Shown here: piece after piece, positions 38,814-48,325 of the stretch | Layout: every line of letters begins with the position of its first letter | Position numbering within the stretch: position 1 is the first letter of the stretch | The notes under the pieces: generated by a model | Told to the model about the DNA's origin: nothing | Database searches by the model: none | Seen by the model: only the letters and a program-made list of their open reading frames with translations | Translations under genes and position numbers: made by a program | Origin: Micromonospora sp. WMMD1120 | Lineage (GTDB): Bacteria; Actinomycetota; Actinomycetes; Mycobacteriales; Micromonosporaceae | Length of the DNA stretch: 64,000 nt | Assembly: GCF_029626235.1 (NCBI RefSeq) | Contig: NZ_JARUBO010000005.1 | Span: forward strand, 2,388,501 to 2,452,500 | Direction: 5' to 3'

Positions 38814-38844
38814 GGCCGCGTCCCACTGGGGATGCGGCCTTTTC
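38814..38844 (+). terminator. Terminator of the bldG operon
   Basis: GGCCGCGTCCC pairs with GGGGATGCGGCC (one wobble) and is followed by TTTTCCTC, a classic intrinsic terminator. Confidence 0.75.
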
Positions 38845-39114
38845 CTCATGGACCGGTCCCTATATCAGATTTGGTTTCATAACACAGCGACGAAGATCAT
38901 CACGACACGGTGGCACCTGGGTGTGACCTCCAACACTGCGGAGGGCTACAGTACCCGGGTTGTCAGCAAGTGATCCATCCCGCAGCCAGCGGGTATGGGT
39001 GGTCATCGCTGGTCCGCTGGGGTGGGTTGGCGCGGCGCTTGCGAGTCCGCATCCAGGCGCCGGTCGGTGCGTCTCCACTCACCGGCGCGAGTGTTCGGTA
39101 ACAGGAGGACACAG
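38845..39114. promoter_or_regulatory. Upstream region of hppA
   Basis: A 270-base leader region. TACAGT at 38945-38950 is a possible -10 box, but no firm -35 is seen. The ribosome binding site AGGAGG lies at 39103-39108. Confidence 0.3.
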
Positions 39115-41475
39115 ATGTCCGAGACCTTGGCCGCCGACGGCGGCGGGCTTTCCCTTACCGGAAGCAATGTCACCTACGTCGTCATAGCCGCGGTGATCGC
39201 GCTGGTGGCGCTCGCCTTCGCCGCCGCGCTCACCAAGGCGGTGTTGGCTGCCGGTAAGGGCACCACCAACATGCAGGAGATTTCGGGGGCGGTCCAGGAG
39301 GGCGCCTCCGCCTACCTGCTCCGTCAGTTCCGTACCCTCGCGATCTTCGTCGTCATCGCCGTGGTGCTGCTCTTCCTGCTGCCGGTGCACGACACCGACG
39401 GCAGCGAGATCGCGGTGAAAATCGGCCGTTCGCTCTTCTTCGTGGTGGGCGCGCTGTTCAGCGCGTTCATCGGCGGCGCCGGCATGTGGCTGGCCACCCG
39501 TGCCAACCTGCGGGTGGCCGCCGCCGCCCGGGAGCGCGAAGGTGGCCGCGAGGGCGCCATGAAGATCGCCTTCCGCACCGGTGGCGTGGTCGGCTTCCTC
39601 ACCGTGGGCCTCGGCCTCTTCGGCGCCGCGCTCGTCGTCCTGGTCTACCGGGGTGACGCGCCCACGGTGCTGGAGGGCTTCGGCTTCGGCGCCGCGCTGC
39701 TCGCCATGTTCATGCGGGTCGGCGGTGGCATCTTCACCAAGGCCGCCGACGTCGGCGCCGACCTCGTCGGCAAGGTCGAGCAGGGCATCCCCGAGGACGA
39801 CCCGCGCAACGCCGCCACCATCGCCGACAACGTGGGCGACAACGTCGGTGACTGCGCCGGCATGGCCGCCGACCTGTTCGAGTCCTACGCGGTGACGCTG
39901 GTCGCCGCGCTGATCCTCGGCCGGGCCGCGTTCGGCGAGGAGGGCCTGGTCTTCCCGCTGATCATCTCCACCATCGGGGTGCTGATCGCGATCGTCGGCG
40001 TCTTCATCACCCGGCTGCGCACCTCCGACCGCAACGGTCTGACCGCGATCAACAGGGCCTTCTACATCTCGGCGGTGCTCTCCGCGGTGCTGGTGGCGGT
40101 CGCCGCCTACGCGTACCTGCCGGCGACCTTCGGCGAGTTCGACAGCGGCCTGACCGACGCGCCCGGCAACCCGCGGGTGATGGCGATCGGCGCGGTCGTG
40201 ATCGGTATCGTGCTGGCCGCCGCGATCCAGGCGCTGACCGGCTACTTCACCGAGACCAACCGGCGTCCGGTGCAGGACATCGGCAAGAGCTCGCAGACCG
40301 GCCCGGCCACCGTCATCCTGGCCGGCATCAGCATCGGTCTGGAGTCGGCCGTCTACTCGGCGCTGCTCATCGGCGCCGGCGTCTTCGGCGCGTTCCTGCT
40401 CGGCGGCAGCTCCATCACGTTGTCGCTGTTCGCCGTGGCGCTGGCCGGCACCGGCCTGCTCACCACCGTCGGCGTGATCGTCGCGATGGACACCTTCGGG
40501 CCGATCTCCGACAACGCGCAGGGCGTCGCGGAGATGTCCGGCGACATCGACGAGCACGGCGCGCGTACGCTCACCGAGCTGGACGCGGTCGGCAACACCA
40601 CCAAGGCGATCACCAAGGGCATCGCGATCGCCACCGCGGTCCTCGCCGCCACCGCGCTGTTCGGCTCGTACACCGACACCCTGAGCAGCGCGTACGCCAG
40701 CGCGGGCGTGCAGGACGTCGGCTCGGAGATCCTCAACTCGCTGAACGTGGCGAACCCGCGCAACCTGGTCGGCCTGATCATCGGCGCGGCGGTGGTCTTC
40801 CTCTTCTCCGGCCTGGCCATCAACGCGGTGTCCCGCTCGGCCGGGGCCGTGGTGATGGAGGTCCGCCGGCAGTTCCGGGAACTGCCCGGCATCATGGACC
40901 GCACCCAGCGCCCGGAGTACGGCAAGGTCGTCGACATCTGCACCCGGGACGCGCAGCGCGAGCTGATGACCCCCGGCCTGCTCGCCATCATGGCGCCGAT
41001 CGCCGTCGGCTTCGGCCTCGGCCCGGGTGCGCTCGCCGCGTACCTGGCCGGTGCGATCGGTGCCGGCACCCTGATGGCGGTCTTCCTGTCCAACTCCGGT
41101 GGGGCCTGGGACAACGCCAAGAAGCTGGTCGAGGACGGCGCGTACGGCGGCAAGGGCTCCGAGTCGCACTCCGCCACCGTCATCGGTGACACCGTCGGTG
41201 ACCCGTTCAAGGACACCGCCGGCCCGGCGATCAACCCGCTGATCAAGGTGATGAACCTGGTCTCGCTGCTGATCGCGCCGGCAGTGGTGGCCTGGAGCGT
41301 CGGCGACGACCGCAACGTGGGCCTGCGAATCGGCATCGCGCTCGTCGCGACGCTGGTCATCGCGGCGTCCATCGTGTTCAGCAAGCGCAAGGGCATCGCG
41401 ATGTCCGACTCCGACGCCGGTGGCAGCACCGGCGCGGGTAGCGCCGACCACCGGCCGGAGACGGTCAACGCCTGA
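39115..41475 (+). CDS. hppA: K+-independent proton-pumping membrane pyrophosphatase
   Basis: A 786-residue protein with about 16 membrane helices. It couples pyrophosphate hydrolysis to proton export at the cytoplasmic membrane. Signatures: DVGADLVGKVEQGIPEDDPRN, the Asp-rich DNVGDNVGDCAGMAADLFESY, and a C-terminal DTVGDPFKDTAGPAINPLIK loop. The sequence GNTTKAITKG has Lys where K+-dependent enzymes have Ala, which places it in the K+-independent class known from Streptomyces. ATG 39115 follows ACAGGAGGACACAG; the frame to 38995 lacks homology. A strong terminator follows. Confidence 0.95.
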   Translation: MSETLAADGGGLSLTGSNVTYVVIAAVIALVALAFAAALTKAVLAAGKGTTNMQEISGAVQEGASAYLLRQFRTLAIFVVIAVVLLFLLPVHDTDGSEIAVKIGRSLFFVVGALFSAFIGGAGMWLATRANLRVAAAAREREGGREGAMKIAFRTGGVVGFLTVGLGLFGAALVVLVYRGDAPTVLEGFGFGAALLAMFMRVGGGIFTKAADVGADLVGKVEQGIPEDDPRNAATIADNVGDNVGDCAGMAADLFESYAVTLVAALILGRAAFGEEGLVFPLIISTIGVLIAIVGVFITRLRTSDRNGLTAINRAFYISAVLSAVLVAVAAYAYLPATFGEFDSGLTDAPGNPRVMAIGAVVIGIVLAAAIQALTGYFTETNRRPVQDIGKSSQTGPATVILAGISIGLESAVYSALLIGAGVFGAFLLGGSSITLSLFAVALAGTGLLTTVGVIVAMDTFGPISDNAQGVAEMSGDIDEHGARTLTELDAVGNTTKAITKGIAIATAVLAATALFGSYTDTLSSAYASAGVQDVGSEILNSLNVANPRNLVGLIIGAAVVFLFSGLAINAVSRSAGAVVMEVRRQFRELPGIMDRTQRPEYGKVVDICTRDAQRELMTPGLLAIMAPIAVGFGLGPGALAAYLAGAIGAGTLMAVFLSNSGGAWDNAKKLVEDGAYGGKGSESHSATVIGDTVGDPFKDTAGPAINPLIKVMNLVSLLIAPAVVAWSVGDDRNVGLRIGIALVATLVIAASIVFSKRKGIAMSDSDAGGSTGAGSADHRPETVNA

Positions 41476-41489
41476 TCCACCGACGGCAC

Positions 41490-41528
41490 CGGGTCCCCGG
41501 TCGACGTACCGCGTCGGCCGGGGACCCG
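41490..41528 (+). terminator. Terminator after hppA
   Basis: A 17-bp stem (41490-41506 with 41512-41528) with one G-U pair and a five-base loop. Confidence 0.75.
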
Positions 41529-41564
41529 GCCGTCCGGCCCGGTGCCACACCTGGCCGAAGGCCG

Positions 41565-41570
41565 TACGCT
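41565..41570 (+). promoter_or_regulatory. -10 box of leaderless lipoprotein gene
   Basis: TACGCT, seven bases before the ATG at 41578. Confidence 0.5.
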
Positions 41571-41577
41571 GCAACGC

Positions 41578-42117
41578 ATGCGTACGTGCCGGGCGTCTGC
41601 CGCCGGAAAGCTCACGGTGGTCCTGGCCACGCTCGTCGTCCTCGCCGGCTGCGGCGGGGGTCCCAGCCCACGGGCCTGGGCGGCGTCGGTCTGCGGCGCG
41701 CTGACCCCGTGGCGTTCCGAGATCAGCAAATTGACCAGCAGCACCGACGAGCAGATGACCGCGCAGACCACACCGGCGCAGGCCAAGGAGAACCTGGTGC
41801 GGCTCTTCGGTGGGGCGGAGCAGGCCAGCGAGACCGCGCGCCGCAAGGTCGAGCAGGCGGGCGTGCCGGAAACCGACAACGGGGCCGCCATCTCCGACGG
41901 TTTCCGCAGCTCGCTGGGGAAGATGCGGGACGCCTACGGCCGCGCCCGGGACACCATCGACGGGTTGGACACCGGCGAGCCGACAGTGTTCTACGACGGC
42001 GTCCGGGCCGCCGTGGAGACCCTGAACAAGGAGTACGACGCCAGCGCGCTGGACACCAGCAAGCTCAACTCCGAGGAGTTGAAACAGGCATTCGACGAGG
42101 TGCCGGAGTGTCGCTGA
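41578..42117 (+). CDS. Putative lipoprotein
   Basis: A 179-residue protein with a lipoprotein signal peptide: basic MRTCRASAAGK, hydrophobic LTVVLATLVV and lipobox L-A-G-C. The mature part is helical and polar (SVCGALTPWRSEISKLTSSTDEQMTAQT... GGAEQASETARRKVEQAGVP) and ends with VPECR. I recognise no family beyond a general actinobacterial lipoprotein pattern. The transcript appears leaderless. It overlaps the following gene by ten bases, so the two are an operon. Confidence 0.75.
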   Translation: MRTCRASAAGKLTVVLATLVVLAGCGGGPSPRAWAASVCGALTPWRSEISKLTSSTDEQMTAQTTPAQAKENLVRLFGGAEQASETARRKVEQAGVPETDNGAAISDGFRSSLGKMRDAYGRARDTIDGLDTGEPTVFYDGVRAAVETLNKEYDASALDTSKLNSEELKQAFDEVPECR

Positions 42118-42827
42118 GCGGGCTCGGTGACACCGGGGAGGCGCAGCCCACCCCGGCGCTGTTCCCCGCGCCCGAACCCGAGGCGCCCGCACCCACCCGC
42201 CGCCGCGGCGGCGCGACAGCCAACGCCCCCGTCCGGGACGCGCAGACGGATCGGCAACTGGTCTTCTTCGGCGCGGATGCCGCCGAACCGGCGGTCGCCG
42301 ACCTGGCCGGGCTGCTCGCCGGCCCGGGTGAGGTGGTCCGGATGGGCGGCACCGCCCGCCTCTCCATCCAGGTGGACGCCGCCTGGCGGGTGCACGTGCT
42401 GGTAGCCGAGCTGGCGTCCCGCGGGCTGGCCGCGAGCTGGGAGCCGACGGAGGGTGAGCGGCACACCGTGCGGACGTCGTACACCAGAATCTTGAAACCG
42501 CTCGCCGTGGCGTGGCTGGACGGTCCGGTGAAACGCCCGCCGGCCACCTTCCACCTGACCGGCCGCCGGTTGCGGTTGTGGCTCGCCGCCGCCGGGACAC
42601 CGGAGCCCGGCGGCTTCCTGCTCGGGCTCGGCGTCGACGACCGGGAGCACTGGGAGTCGATCGCCGTCGCGCTCGCCGCGGCCGGGCTCGCCGGGGCGCT
42701 GGTCAGCCCGGACGAGGGCGGGCCGGCGTACCGGATCACCGGCCGGCGCCGGCTGGCCCGGCTCGCCGAACTGGTCGGTGGACCGCCGCCCGCGGCACCG
42801 GCCGACGCCTGGCCGACGCATCACTGA
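42108..42827 (+). CDS. Hypothetical protein coupled to lipoprotein gene
   Basis: A 239-residue protein. After a Pro-rich disordered head (to about residue 40) the rest is alpha/beta: DRQLVFFGADAAEPAVADLAGLLAGPGEVVRMGGTARLSIQVD, TSYTRILKPLAVAWLDGPVKRPP, TGRRLRLWLAAAGTPEPGGFLLGLGVDD, and a final YRITGRRRLARLAELVG. The GTG at 42108 lies within the end of the lipoprotein gene and gives normal coupling; longer frames are antisense-like shadows. I recognise the protein as a conserved actinobacterial hypothetical but cannot assign a function. Confidence 0.7.
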   Translation: MSLSGLGDTGEAQPTPALFPAPEPEAPAPTRRRGGATANAPVRDAQTDRQLVFFGADAAEPAVADLAGLLAGPGEVVRMGGTARLSIQVDAAWRVHVLVAELASRGLAASWEPTEGERHTVRTSYTRILKPLAVAWLDGPVKRPPATFHLTGRRLRLWLAAAGTPEPGGFLLGLGVDDREHWESIAVALAAAGLAGALVSPDEGGPAYRITGRRRLARLAELVGGPPPAAPADAWPTHH

Positions 42828-42860
42828 ACCGGGCATTCCGCCCACCTCCGCACGGACCTT

Positions 42861-42884
42861 CGGGTGTCCGGTGCCGGACACCCG
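42861..42884 (+). terminator. Terminator after 42108-42827
   Basis: CGGGTGTCCG and CGGACACCCG form a perfect ten-bp stem with a GTGC loop. Confidence 0.65.
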
Positions 42885-43177
42885 GCCGGCCCATCCAGGT
42901 GAAAAACGGGCGGGTCCAACCTCGCCCGTAGGCCCACCATCGTCACAGTGACCCGCTTCAAGCCCTACCCACGGTGTACGGTGACGCCGTCCGGCAGTGC
43001 CGAGCGCGGCGGGGCGGTGTCCGTCGCCGTGTCGAAGCGGTTTGCCGCCCGCGAAACCCGAAACGCGGACGGCGCGTTACGTTGGACATCCGGACCGCCG
43101 GTGCGACGGCGGGTTCGAAAGCGGTCACTGTCGCAGGCGCCGGCAGGCCACGAGCAGGAGTGAGGTCGGGGAGAGAC

Positions 43178-46033
43178 GTGCCGAGCAACGCCGCAACCAC
43201 CCGTCTGGTCATCGTCGAGTCACCGGCGAAGGCCAAGACGATCTCGGGCTACCTCGGCCCGGGGTACGTCGTGGAGGCCAGCTTCGGTCACGTCCGCGAC
43301 CTGCCCCGCAACGCCGCCGACGTGCCGGCCAAGTACAAGGGCGAGTCCTGGGCCCGGCTCGGGGTGGATGTCGACAACGGCTTCCACGCGCTCTACGTCG
43401 TCTCCGCCGACCGGAAGCAGCAGATCAGCAAGCTGGTGAAGCTGGCCAAGGAGGTCGACGAGATCTTCCTGGCGACGGATGAGGACCGCGAGGGCGAGGC
43501 GATCGCCTGGCACCTGGTCGAGACGCTCAAGCCCAAGGTCCCGGTCAAGCGGATGGTCTTCCACGAGATCACCAAGCCGGCGATCCAGGCGGCGGTGGCC
43601 AACCCCCGGGAGATCGACCGCGACCTCGTCGACGCCCAGGAGGCCCGGCGCATCCTCGACCGGCTCTACGGCTACGAGGTCTCCCCGGTGCTGTGGAAGA
43701 AGGTCATGCCCCGGCTGTCGGCCGGCCGGGTGCAGTCCGTGGCGACCCGCATCGTGGTCGAGCGGGAACGGCAGCGGATGGCCTTCCGCACCGCCGAATA
43801 CTGGGACATCCTGGCCACTCTCGCCGTCGCCGAGGCCGGCGAGGGTCCGCGCGCGTTCAACGCCACGCTCATCGCGTTGAACGGCGACCGGATCGCCACC
43901 GGCAAGGACTTCGAGCCCACGACGGGTCGGGTCCGGGCCGGCGCCGGTGTCGTCCACCTCGACGAGGGCGGTGCCCGGGGTCTCGCGGCCCGGCTGGAGG
44001 GGCGGCCGTTCACCGTCACCCGGGTCGAGGAGAAGCCCTACCGCCGCCGCCCGTACGCGCCGTTCATCACCTCGACCCTCCAGCAGGAGGCAGCCCGCAA
44101 GCTACGCCTGTCCTCGCAGCAGACGATGCGCACCGCGCAGCGCCTCTACGAGAACGGCTACATCACCTATATGCGTACCGACTCGGTCAACCTGTCGGAG
44201 ACCGCCATCTCCGCGGCCCGCCGGCAGATCGTCGAACTGTACGGCGAGCGCAGCGTGCCACCGGAGCCGCGCCGCTACACCGGCAAGGTGAAGAACGCGC
44301 AGGAGGCGCACGAGGCGATCCGCCCGGCGGGGGACAACTTCCGCACCCCGGGCGAGGTCGCCAAGGAGTTGTCCGCCGAGGAGTTCAAGCTCTACGAGCT
44401 GATCTGGCGGCGCACCATCGCCTCGCAGATGACCGACGCGGTCGGTTCCAGCGTGTCGGTGCGCATCCGGGCGGTCTCCACCTCGCAGGAGGAGGCCGAC
44501 TTCGGCGCGACCGGCAAGACCATCACCGACCCGGGCTTCTTGCGCGCGTACGTCGAGTCCAGCGACGACGAGAACGCCGAGGCCGAGGACGCCGAGCGCC
44601 GCCTGCCCACCCTGGTCAAGGACCAGCCGCTGACCGCCGACGAGCTGGCCGCGCAGGGCCACCACACCCAGCCGCCGTCGCGCTACACCGAGGCGTCGCT
44701 GGTCAAGGCCCTGGAGGAGCTGGGCATCGGCCGGCCGTCCACCTACGCGTCGATCATGCAGACGATCCAGGACCGGGGGTACGTCACCAAGCGCGGCCAG
44801 GCGATGATCCCGACCTTCCTCGCGTTCGCGGTGATCGGGCTGATGGAGCGGCACTATCCCCGCCTGATCGACTACGACTTCACCGCCAGCATGGAGAACG
44901 AGCTGGACGAGATCGCCGGCGGGGACCACGCCGCCGTCGACTTCCTCACCGCGTTCTACTTCGGCAGCACCAACGGGGCCGGCGACCAGGACATCGCCCG
45001 CTCCGGTGGGCTCAAGAAGCTGGTCACCGAGAACCTGAGCGACATCGACGCCCGCAGCGTCAACTCGATCCCGCTCTTCACCGACGACGAGGGCCGCGAG
45101 GTCGTCGTACGCGTCGGCCGGTACGGGCCGTACCTGCAGCGCGCGGTGCCCGGCGAGACTCCGGCGACGCCGGCCGAGGGCGAGGAGGGGAGCGCCCAGG
45201 GCGACCGCGCGCCGATCCCCGAGGGGCTGGCCCCGGACGAGCTGACCCCGGAGAAGGTGCACGAGCTGTTCCTCGGCGGCGGCGGGGAGCGCAAGCTCGG
45301 CGACGACCCCGCGACCGGCGAGCCGATCGTGCTCAAGTCCGGCCGGTTCGGCCCGTACGTGTCCAGCGGCGAGCGCAAGTCGTCGCTGCTGCGGACGCAG
45401 ACGCCGGACACGCTGACCCTCCAGGAGGCGCTGAAACTGCTCAGCCTGCCCCGGCTGGTCGGTGTCGCGCCGGACGGCGTGGAGGTCTTCGCCAACAACG
45501 GTCGCTACGGCCCCTACGTCAAGCGGGGCGAGGAGTTCCGGTCGCTGGAGTCCGAAGAGCAGATGTTCACCGTCGGCCTGGACGAGGCGTTGGCTCTGCT
45601 CGCCGCCCCGAAGACCCGGGGGCGGCGGGTCGCCGCTCCGCCGCTGCGCGAGATGGGCGTCGACCCGTTGACCGAGAAGCCGCTGGTGATCAAGGACGGC
45701 CGGTTCGGGCCGTACGTCACCGACGGTGAGGTCAACGCGTCGCTGCGGCGCGGCCAGACGCCGGAGGCGCTGAGCATCGAGGAAGCCTCGGAGATGCTCG
45801 CCGAGAAGCGGGCCAAGGGCCCGGCGCCCCGGAAGAAGGCGGCGAAGAAGGCTCCCGCGAAGAAGGCCGCGACCAAGGCCACAGCGAAGAAGGCTTCGAC
45901 CACGGCGAAGAAGACGGCCGCCGCCAGCAAGTCCACCGCCGCGAAGAAGACCACCACCGCGAAGGCGACGACGGCGAAGAAGGCCCCGGCCAAGAAGGCC
46001 GCCCCGCGCAAGGCCGCGACCAGCACCGAGTAG
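43178..46033 (+). CDS. topA: DNA topoisomerase I
   Basis: A 951-residue type IA topoisomerase that relaxes negative supercoils. The Toprim domain opens with RLVIVESPAKAKTI and contains DEDREGEAIAWH; the catalytic Tyr is Y331 in GYITYMRTDSVN. The C-terminus has the repeated GRFGPYV topoisomerase repeats (three visible) without zinc fingers, and ends in a ~75-residue lysine/alanine tail (KKAPAKKAATKA-type), known in actinobacteria to increase processivity. GTG 43178 (MPSNAATTRLVIVE) follows GGGGAGAGAC; the longer frame to 42974 is not homologous. Confidence 0.95.
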   Translation: MPSNAATTRLVIVESPAKAKTISGYLGPGYVVEASFGHVRDLPRNAADVPAKYKGESWARLGVDVDNGFHALYVVSADRKQQISKLVKLAKEVDEIFLATDEDREGEAIAWHLVETLKPKVPVKRMVFHEITKPAIQAAVANPREIDRDLVDAQEARRILDRLYGYEVSPVLWKKVMPRLSAGRVQSVATRIVVERERQRMAFRTAEYWDILATLAVAEAGEGPRAFNATLIALNGDRIATGKDFEPTTGRVRAGAGVVHLDEGGARGLAARLEGRPFTVTRVEEKPYRRRPYAPFITSTLQQEAARKLRLSSQQTMRTAQRLYENGYITYMRTDSVNLSETAISAARRQIVELYGERSVPPEPRRYTGKVKNAQEAHEAIRPAGDNFRTPGEVAKELSAEEFKLYELIWRRTIASQMTDAVGSSVSVRIRAVSTSQEEADFGATGKTITDPGFLRAYVESSDDENAEAEDAERRLPTLVKDQPLTADELAAQGHHTQPPSRYTEASLVKALEELGIGRPSTYASIMQTIQDRGYVTKRGQAMIPTFLAFAVIGLMERHYPRLIDYDFTASMENELDEIAGGDHAAVDFLTAFYFGSTNGAGDQDIARSGGLKKLVTENLSDIDARSVNSIPLFTDDEGREVVVRVGRYGPYLQRAVPGETPATPAEGEEGSAQGDRAPIPEGLAPDELTPEKVHELFLGGGGERKLGDDPATGEPIVLKSGRFGPYVSSGERKSSLLRTQTPDTLTLQEALKLLSLPRLVGVAPDGVEVFANNGRYGPYVKRGEEFRSLESEEQMFTVGLDEALALLAAPKTRGRRVAAPPLREMGVDPLTEKPLVIKDGRFGPYVTDGEVNASLRRGQTPEALSIEEASEMLAEKRAKGPAPRKKAAKKAPAKKAATKATAKKASTTAKKTAAASKSTAAKKTTTAKATTAKKAPAKKAAPRKAATSTE

Positions 46034-46394
46034 CCCCACGCGGCGCAGCCCCGCCTCGATGCTCCGGGCCGGTGGGTCGGTTAAGACCTTTGGGTTGGTC
46101 CGGGCCTGCGGGTCGGTTCGGGCGTTTGGGTTGTCCGGGCCGGTTGGTTCGGGCCTGCGGGTCGGTTCAAGCTTCCGGACTATGTCCGACCTTTTCCGGA
46201 TTGATCGGCCCTCTAAGCCGTGCGATCCTAGGGATCTTGGACACTTTCCGTTCCGTGAGGACGGAAACTGTCCAAGATCTCCATCCGGCGGCTGTCTGCG
46301 CGGCTTCGCCGCTCGCGTCATCGATCCGGCCTGGATCCAGGTGTTCCCTGTCACGCTCGCCGTGTCGGCGTTCGTCGCTTCATCGGTATGGCCG
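46034..46394. other. Intergenic region topA-tetR with G-rich repeats
   Basis: Contains a 19-bp direct repeat (46101-46119 and 46150-46168) of GGGCCTGCGGGTCGG-type units and, further on, the inverted repeat at 46233-46279. No gene is supported. Confidence 0.6.
46233..46279. repeat. Intergenic inverted repeat (GATC-type), 19-bp arms
   Basis: Positions 46233-46251 (GATCTTGGACACTTTCCGT) and 46261-46279 pair with a single mismatch across a nine-base loop. The outer ends are GATC, like the repeats at 558-627 and 58958-59018. Confidence 0.65.
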
Positions 46395-46400
46395 TACCGT
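46395..46400 (+). promoter_or_regulatory. -10 box of leaderless tetR gene
   Basis: TACCGT, six bases before the ATG at 46407. Confidence 0.5.
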
Positions 46401-46406
46401 ATGTGC

Positions 46407-47024
46407 ATGCCAGTCAGCCGGAAGAGGCGCGCGGGCGGGGAGAGGCGGATGGCCGTGCTCGAGGCCGTGGCCGACGTGCTCGCCACGCGTGGTTACGAGA
46501 ACACCCGCTTCGCGGACGTCGCGGCTGCCGGAGGCGTCGCGATCAGCACCCTGCAGACCTACTTCGGCTCGCGCGAAGACATGATCATCGAGGCGATGCG
46601 GCTCTCCACCGACCGGGAGGTAGCCGCGCTGCAGTCGGCGTCCGCCGCCGAGGCCGACCCGTGGCGACGGCTTGTCACTCTCGTCGACCGCAGCCTGCAC
46701 AACTCGGAGAGCACCCGGCAGGTTCTCGTCGAGTTCTGGCGGTCGGCGATGCGCGACGACGAACTCCGCGAACACAGCGCCGAGGTGTGGACGCGGTACC
46801 GGGCACCCTTCCTGTCCGCCGTGCGCGAAGGCGTGGCGCGCGGTGTGTTCACGCCGACGCACGACGCGGATGCGGTGACGGACTTCCTGCTGACGGCCCT
46901 GGCCGGTCTGATCATCTCCCGCGTCCAGCACCATCCCACGCCAACCCCCACGGATTTTCGGGTAGTCCTGCTGGCCCAGCTCAGGCTGATGCTGGGCGTC
47001 ACGTCGAAAGTCGAGGAACGATGA
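46407..47024 (+). CDS. TetR family transcriptional regulator
   Basis: A 205-residue protein with the TetR DNA-binding domain: VLEAVADVLATRGYENTRFADVAAAGGVAISTLQTYFGSREDMIIEAM. The C-terminal ligand domain resembles TetR_C groups with WRSAMRDDELREHSAEVW. The ATG at 46407 is six bases from a -10 box, so it is preferred to the ATG at 46401 which would lie at the transcription start. It overlaps the next gene by ATGA, and probably autoregulates the three-gene operon. The inducer is unknown. Confidence 0.85.
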   Translation: MPVSRKRRAGGERRMAVLEAVADVLATRGYENTRFADVAAAGGVAISTLQTYFGSREDMIIEAMRLSTDREVAALQSASAAEADPWRRLVTLVDRSLHNSESTRQVLVEFWRSAMRDDELREHSAEVWTRYRAPFLSAVREGVARGVFTPTHDADAVTDFLLTALAGLIISRVQHHPTPTPTDFRVVLLAQLRLMLGVTSKVEER

Positions 47025-47320
47025 CCACAGTCGAGATGACCCGTTTCCGGGTGCCAGCGGAGCGCGCCGACGCGCTGCTCGCCGCCCGGCCGGCGATGGT
47101 GCGGGACTTCCGGGCCGACCGTGCTGGCTTCCTCGAAGCCCGACTGATCAGGGTGTCAGCCGACGAGTGGCTGGACATCGTCTTCTGGGCCTCGTCCGAG
47201 GACTTCGCCGAGTCCCGGCGCCGGGGCGCGAACCGACCCGGCATCCAGACCTTCTTCTCCCTGATCGACGAGGTGGTCAGCGTCGAGGAGGGCACCACCA
47301 CCGAGTTGGCGGGCGTCTGA
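47021..47320 (+). CDS. Antibiotic biosynthesis monooxygenase-like (ABM) protein
   Basis: A 99-residue protein with the ferredoxin-like ABM/dimeric alpha-beta barrel pattern: VEMTRFRVPAERADALLAARPAMVRDFRADRAGFLEARLIRVSADEWLDIVFWASSEDFAES. Such proteins may act as small cofactor-free oxygenases or structural dimers. Overlaps with genes on both sides (ATGA and TGATG) place it in a tight operon with the TetR regulator and a quinone oxidoreductase, suggesting a role in handling a redox-active small molecule. Confidence 0.75.
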   Translation: MTTVEMTRFRVPAERADALLAARPAMVRDFRADRAGFLEARLIRVSADEWLDIVFWASSEDFAESRRRGANRPGIQTFFSLIDEVVSVEEGTTTELAGV

Positions 47321-48300
47321 TGCGCGCGGCGTGGTACGACAGGCAGGGCCCGGCACGCGAGGTGCTTCAGGTCGGTGAGCTGCCCGATCCGCAGCCGGGT
47401 ACGGGCGAGGTGCGGGTTCGCGTCTCAGTCTCCGGCATCCACGTGGGTGACCTGGGTAAACGGCAGGGCTGGTGGGGGTCGACGATGTCGTTCCCGCGGG
47501 TCGTCCCGCACGGTGACGGCGCCGGAAAGATCGACGCCGTCGGCCCGGGTGTGGACAAATCCCGGGTCGGCGAACGGGTGTGGGTCTACCTCGCCCAGTC
47601 GTACCGCCCGTTCGGCACCGCCGCCGAGTACACGGTGGTGCCGGCCCGGCACGCCGTGCCGCTGCCCGCCGGGGTGCCGGAGGAGCAGGCGGCCGGCCTC
47701 GGCATCCCGGGCATCACCGCCCATCGGGCGATCTTCGCCGACGGTCCCGTGGGCGGGCAGCGGATCGTCGTCACCGGCGCGCTCGGCGCGGTCGGACGGG
47801 CCGCGTTGGCGGTGGCCCGGCGCGGCGGCGCCACAGTGATCGCGACGGTCCGTACGCCGGAGCAGATCGACGAGGCGCTGGCGGCGGGCGCGCACCACGC
47901 TGTCGACACCACCGGCGGCGACGTCGGGACTCGGATCCTCGACCACACCGGCGGGGAGCCTGTCGACCGGGTCGCCGAACTCGCCTTCGACACGAACCTG
48001 GCGACCAACCTGGAGATCCTCCGGATCGGTGGCGTGATCGCCACCTATGCGACCGGGGCGGCCGAGCCCACCATCCCCTACTGGCCGCTCGGCTTCCAGA
48101 ACATCACGGTCCGGTTCCTCAGCAACGACGACTTCCCCGAGTCGGCGAACGAGGCCGCCGCCACCGAACTGACCGCCGCGCTGGTCGCCGGTGACCTGCG
48201 CTACCCGATCGCCGCACGGATGCCGCTGACGGAGATCGCCGAGGCGCACGAGTTGGTCGAGCGCGGGTCGTCCCGGGGCCGGGTCGTCCTGGACATCTGA
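47320..48300 (+). CDS. NADPH:quinone oxidoreductase (zinc-free MDR family)
   Basis: A 326-residue medium-chain dehydrogenase/reductase. GroES-like N-terminus with VRVSVSGIHVGDLGKRQG and VPHGDGAGKIDAVG, then the Rossmann domain VVTGALGAVGRAALAVARRGGATVIATV. The zinc-binding Cys/His set is absent, as in quinone reductases. Likely NADPH-dependent reduction of a quinone or enone. It ends the TetR-ABM operon through TGATG coupling. Confidence 0.88.
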   Translation: MRAAWYDRQGPAREVLQVGELPDPQPGTGEVRVRVSVSGIHVGDLGKRQGWWGSTMSFPRVVPHGDGAGKIDAVGPGVDKSRVGERVWVYLAQSYRPFGTAAEYTVVPARHAVPLPAGVPEEQAAGLGIPGITAHRAIFADGPVGGQRIVVTGALGAVGRAALAVARRGGATVIATVRTPEQIDEALAAGAHHAVDTTGGDVGTRILDHTGGEPVDRVAELAFDTNLATNLEILRIGGVIATYATGAAEPTIPYWPLGFQNITVRFLSNDDFPESANEAAATELTAALVAGDLRYPIAARMPLTEIAEAHELVERGSSRGRVVLDI

Positions 48301-48325
48301 GGAGTGGCGACCGAGCACCTGGCCG

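Noticed and set aside
39079..42600. A 1173-codon minus-strand frame across hppA and the lipoprotein gene
   Set aside because: Low-complexity Arg/Gly/Asp composition and antisense to well-recognised genes; no motif.
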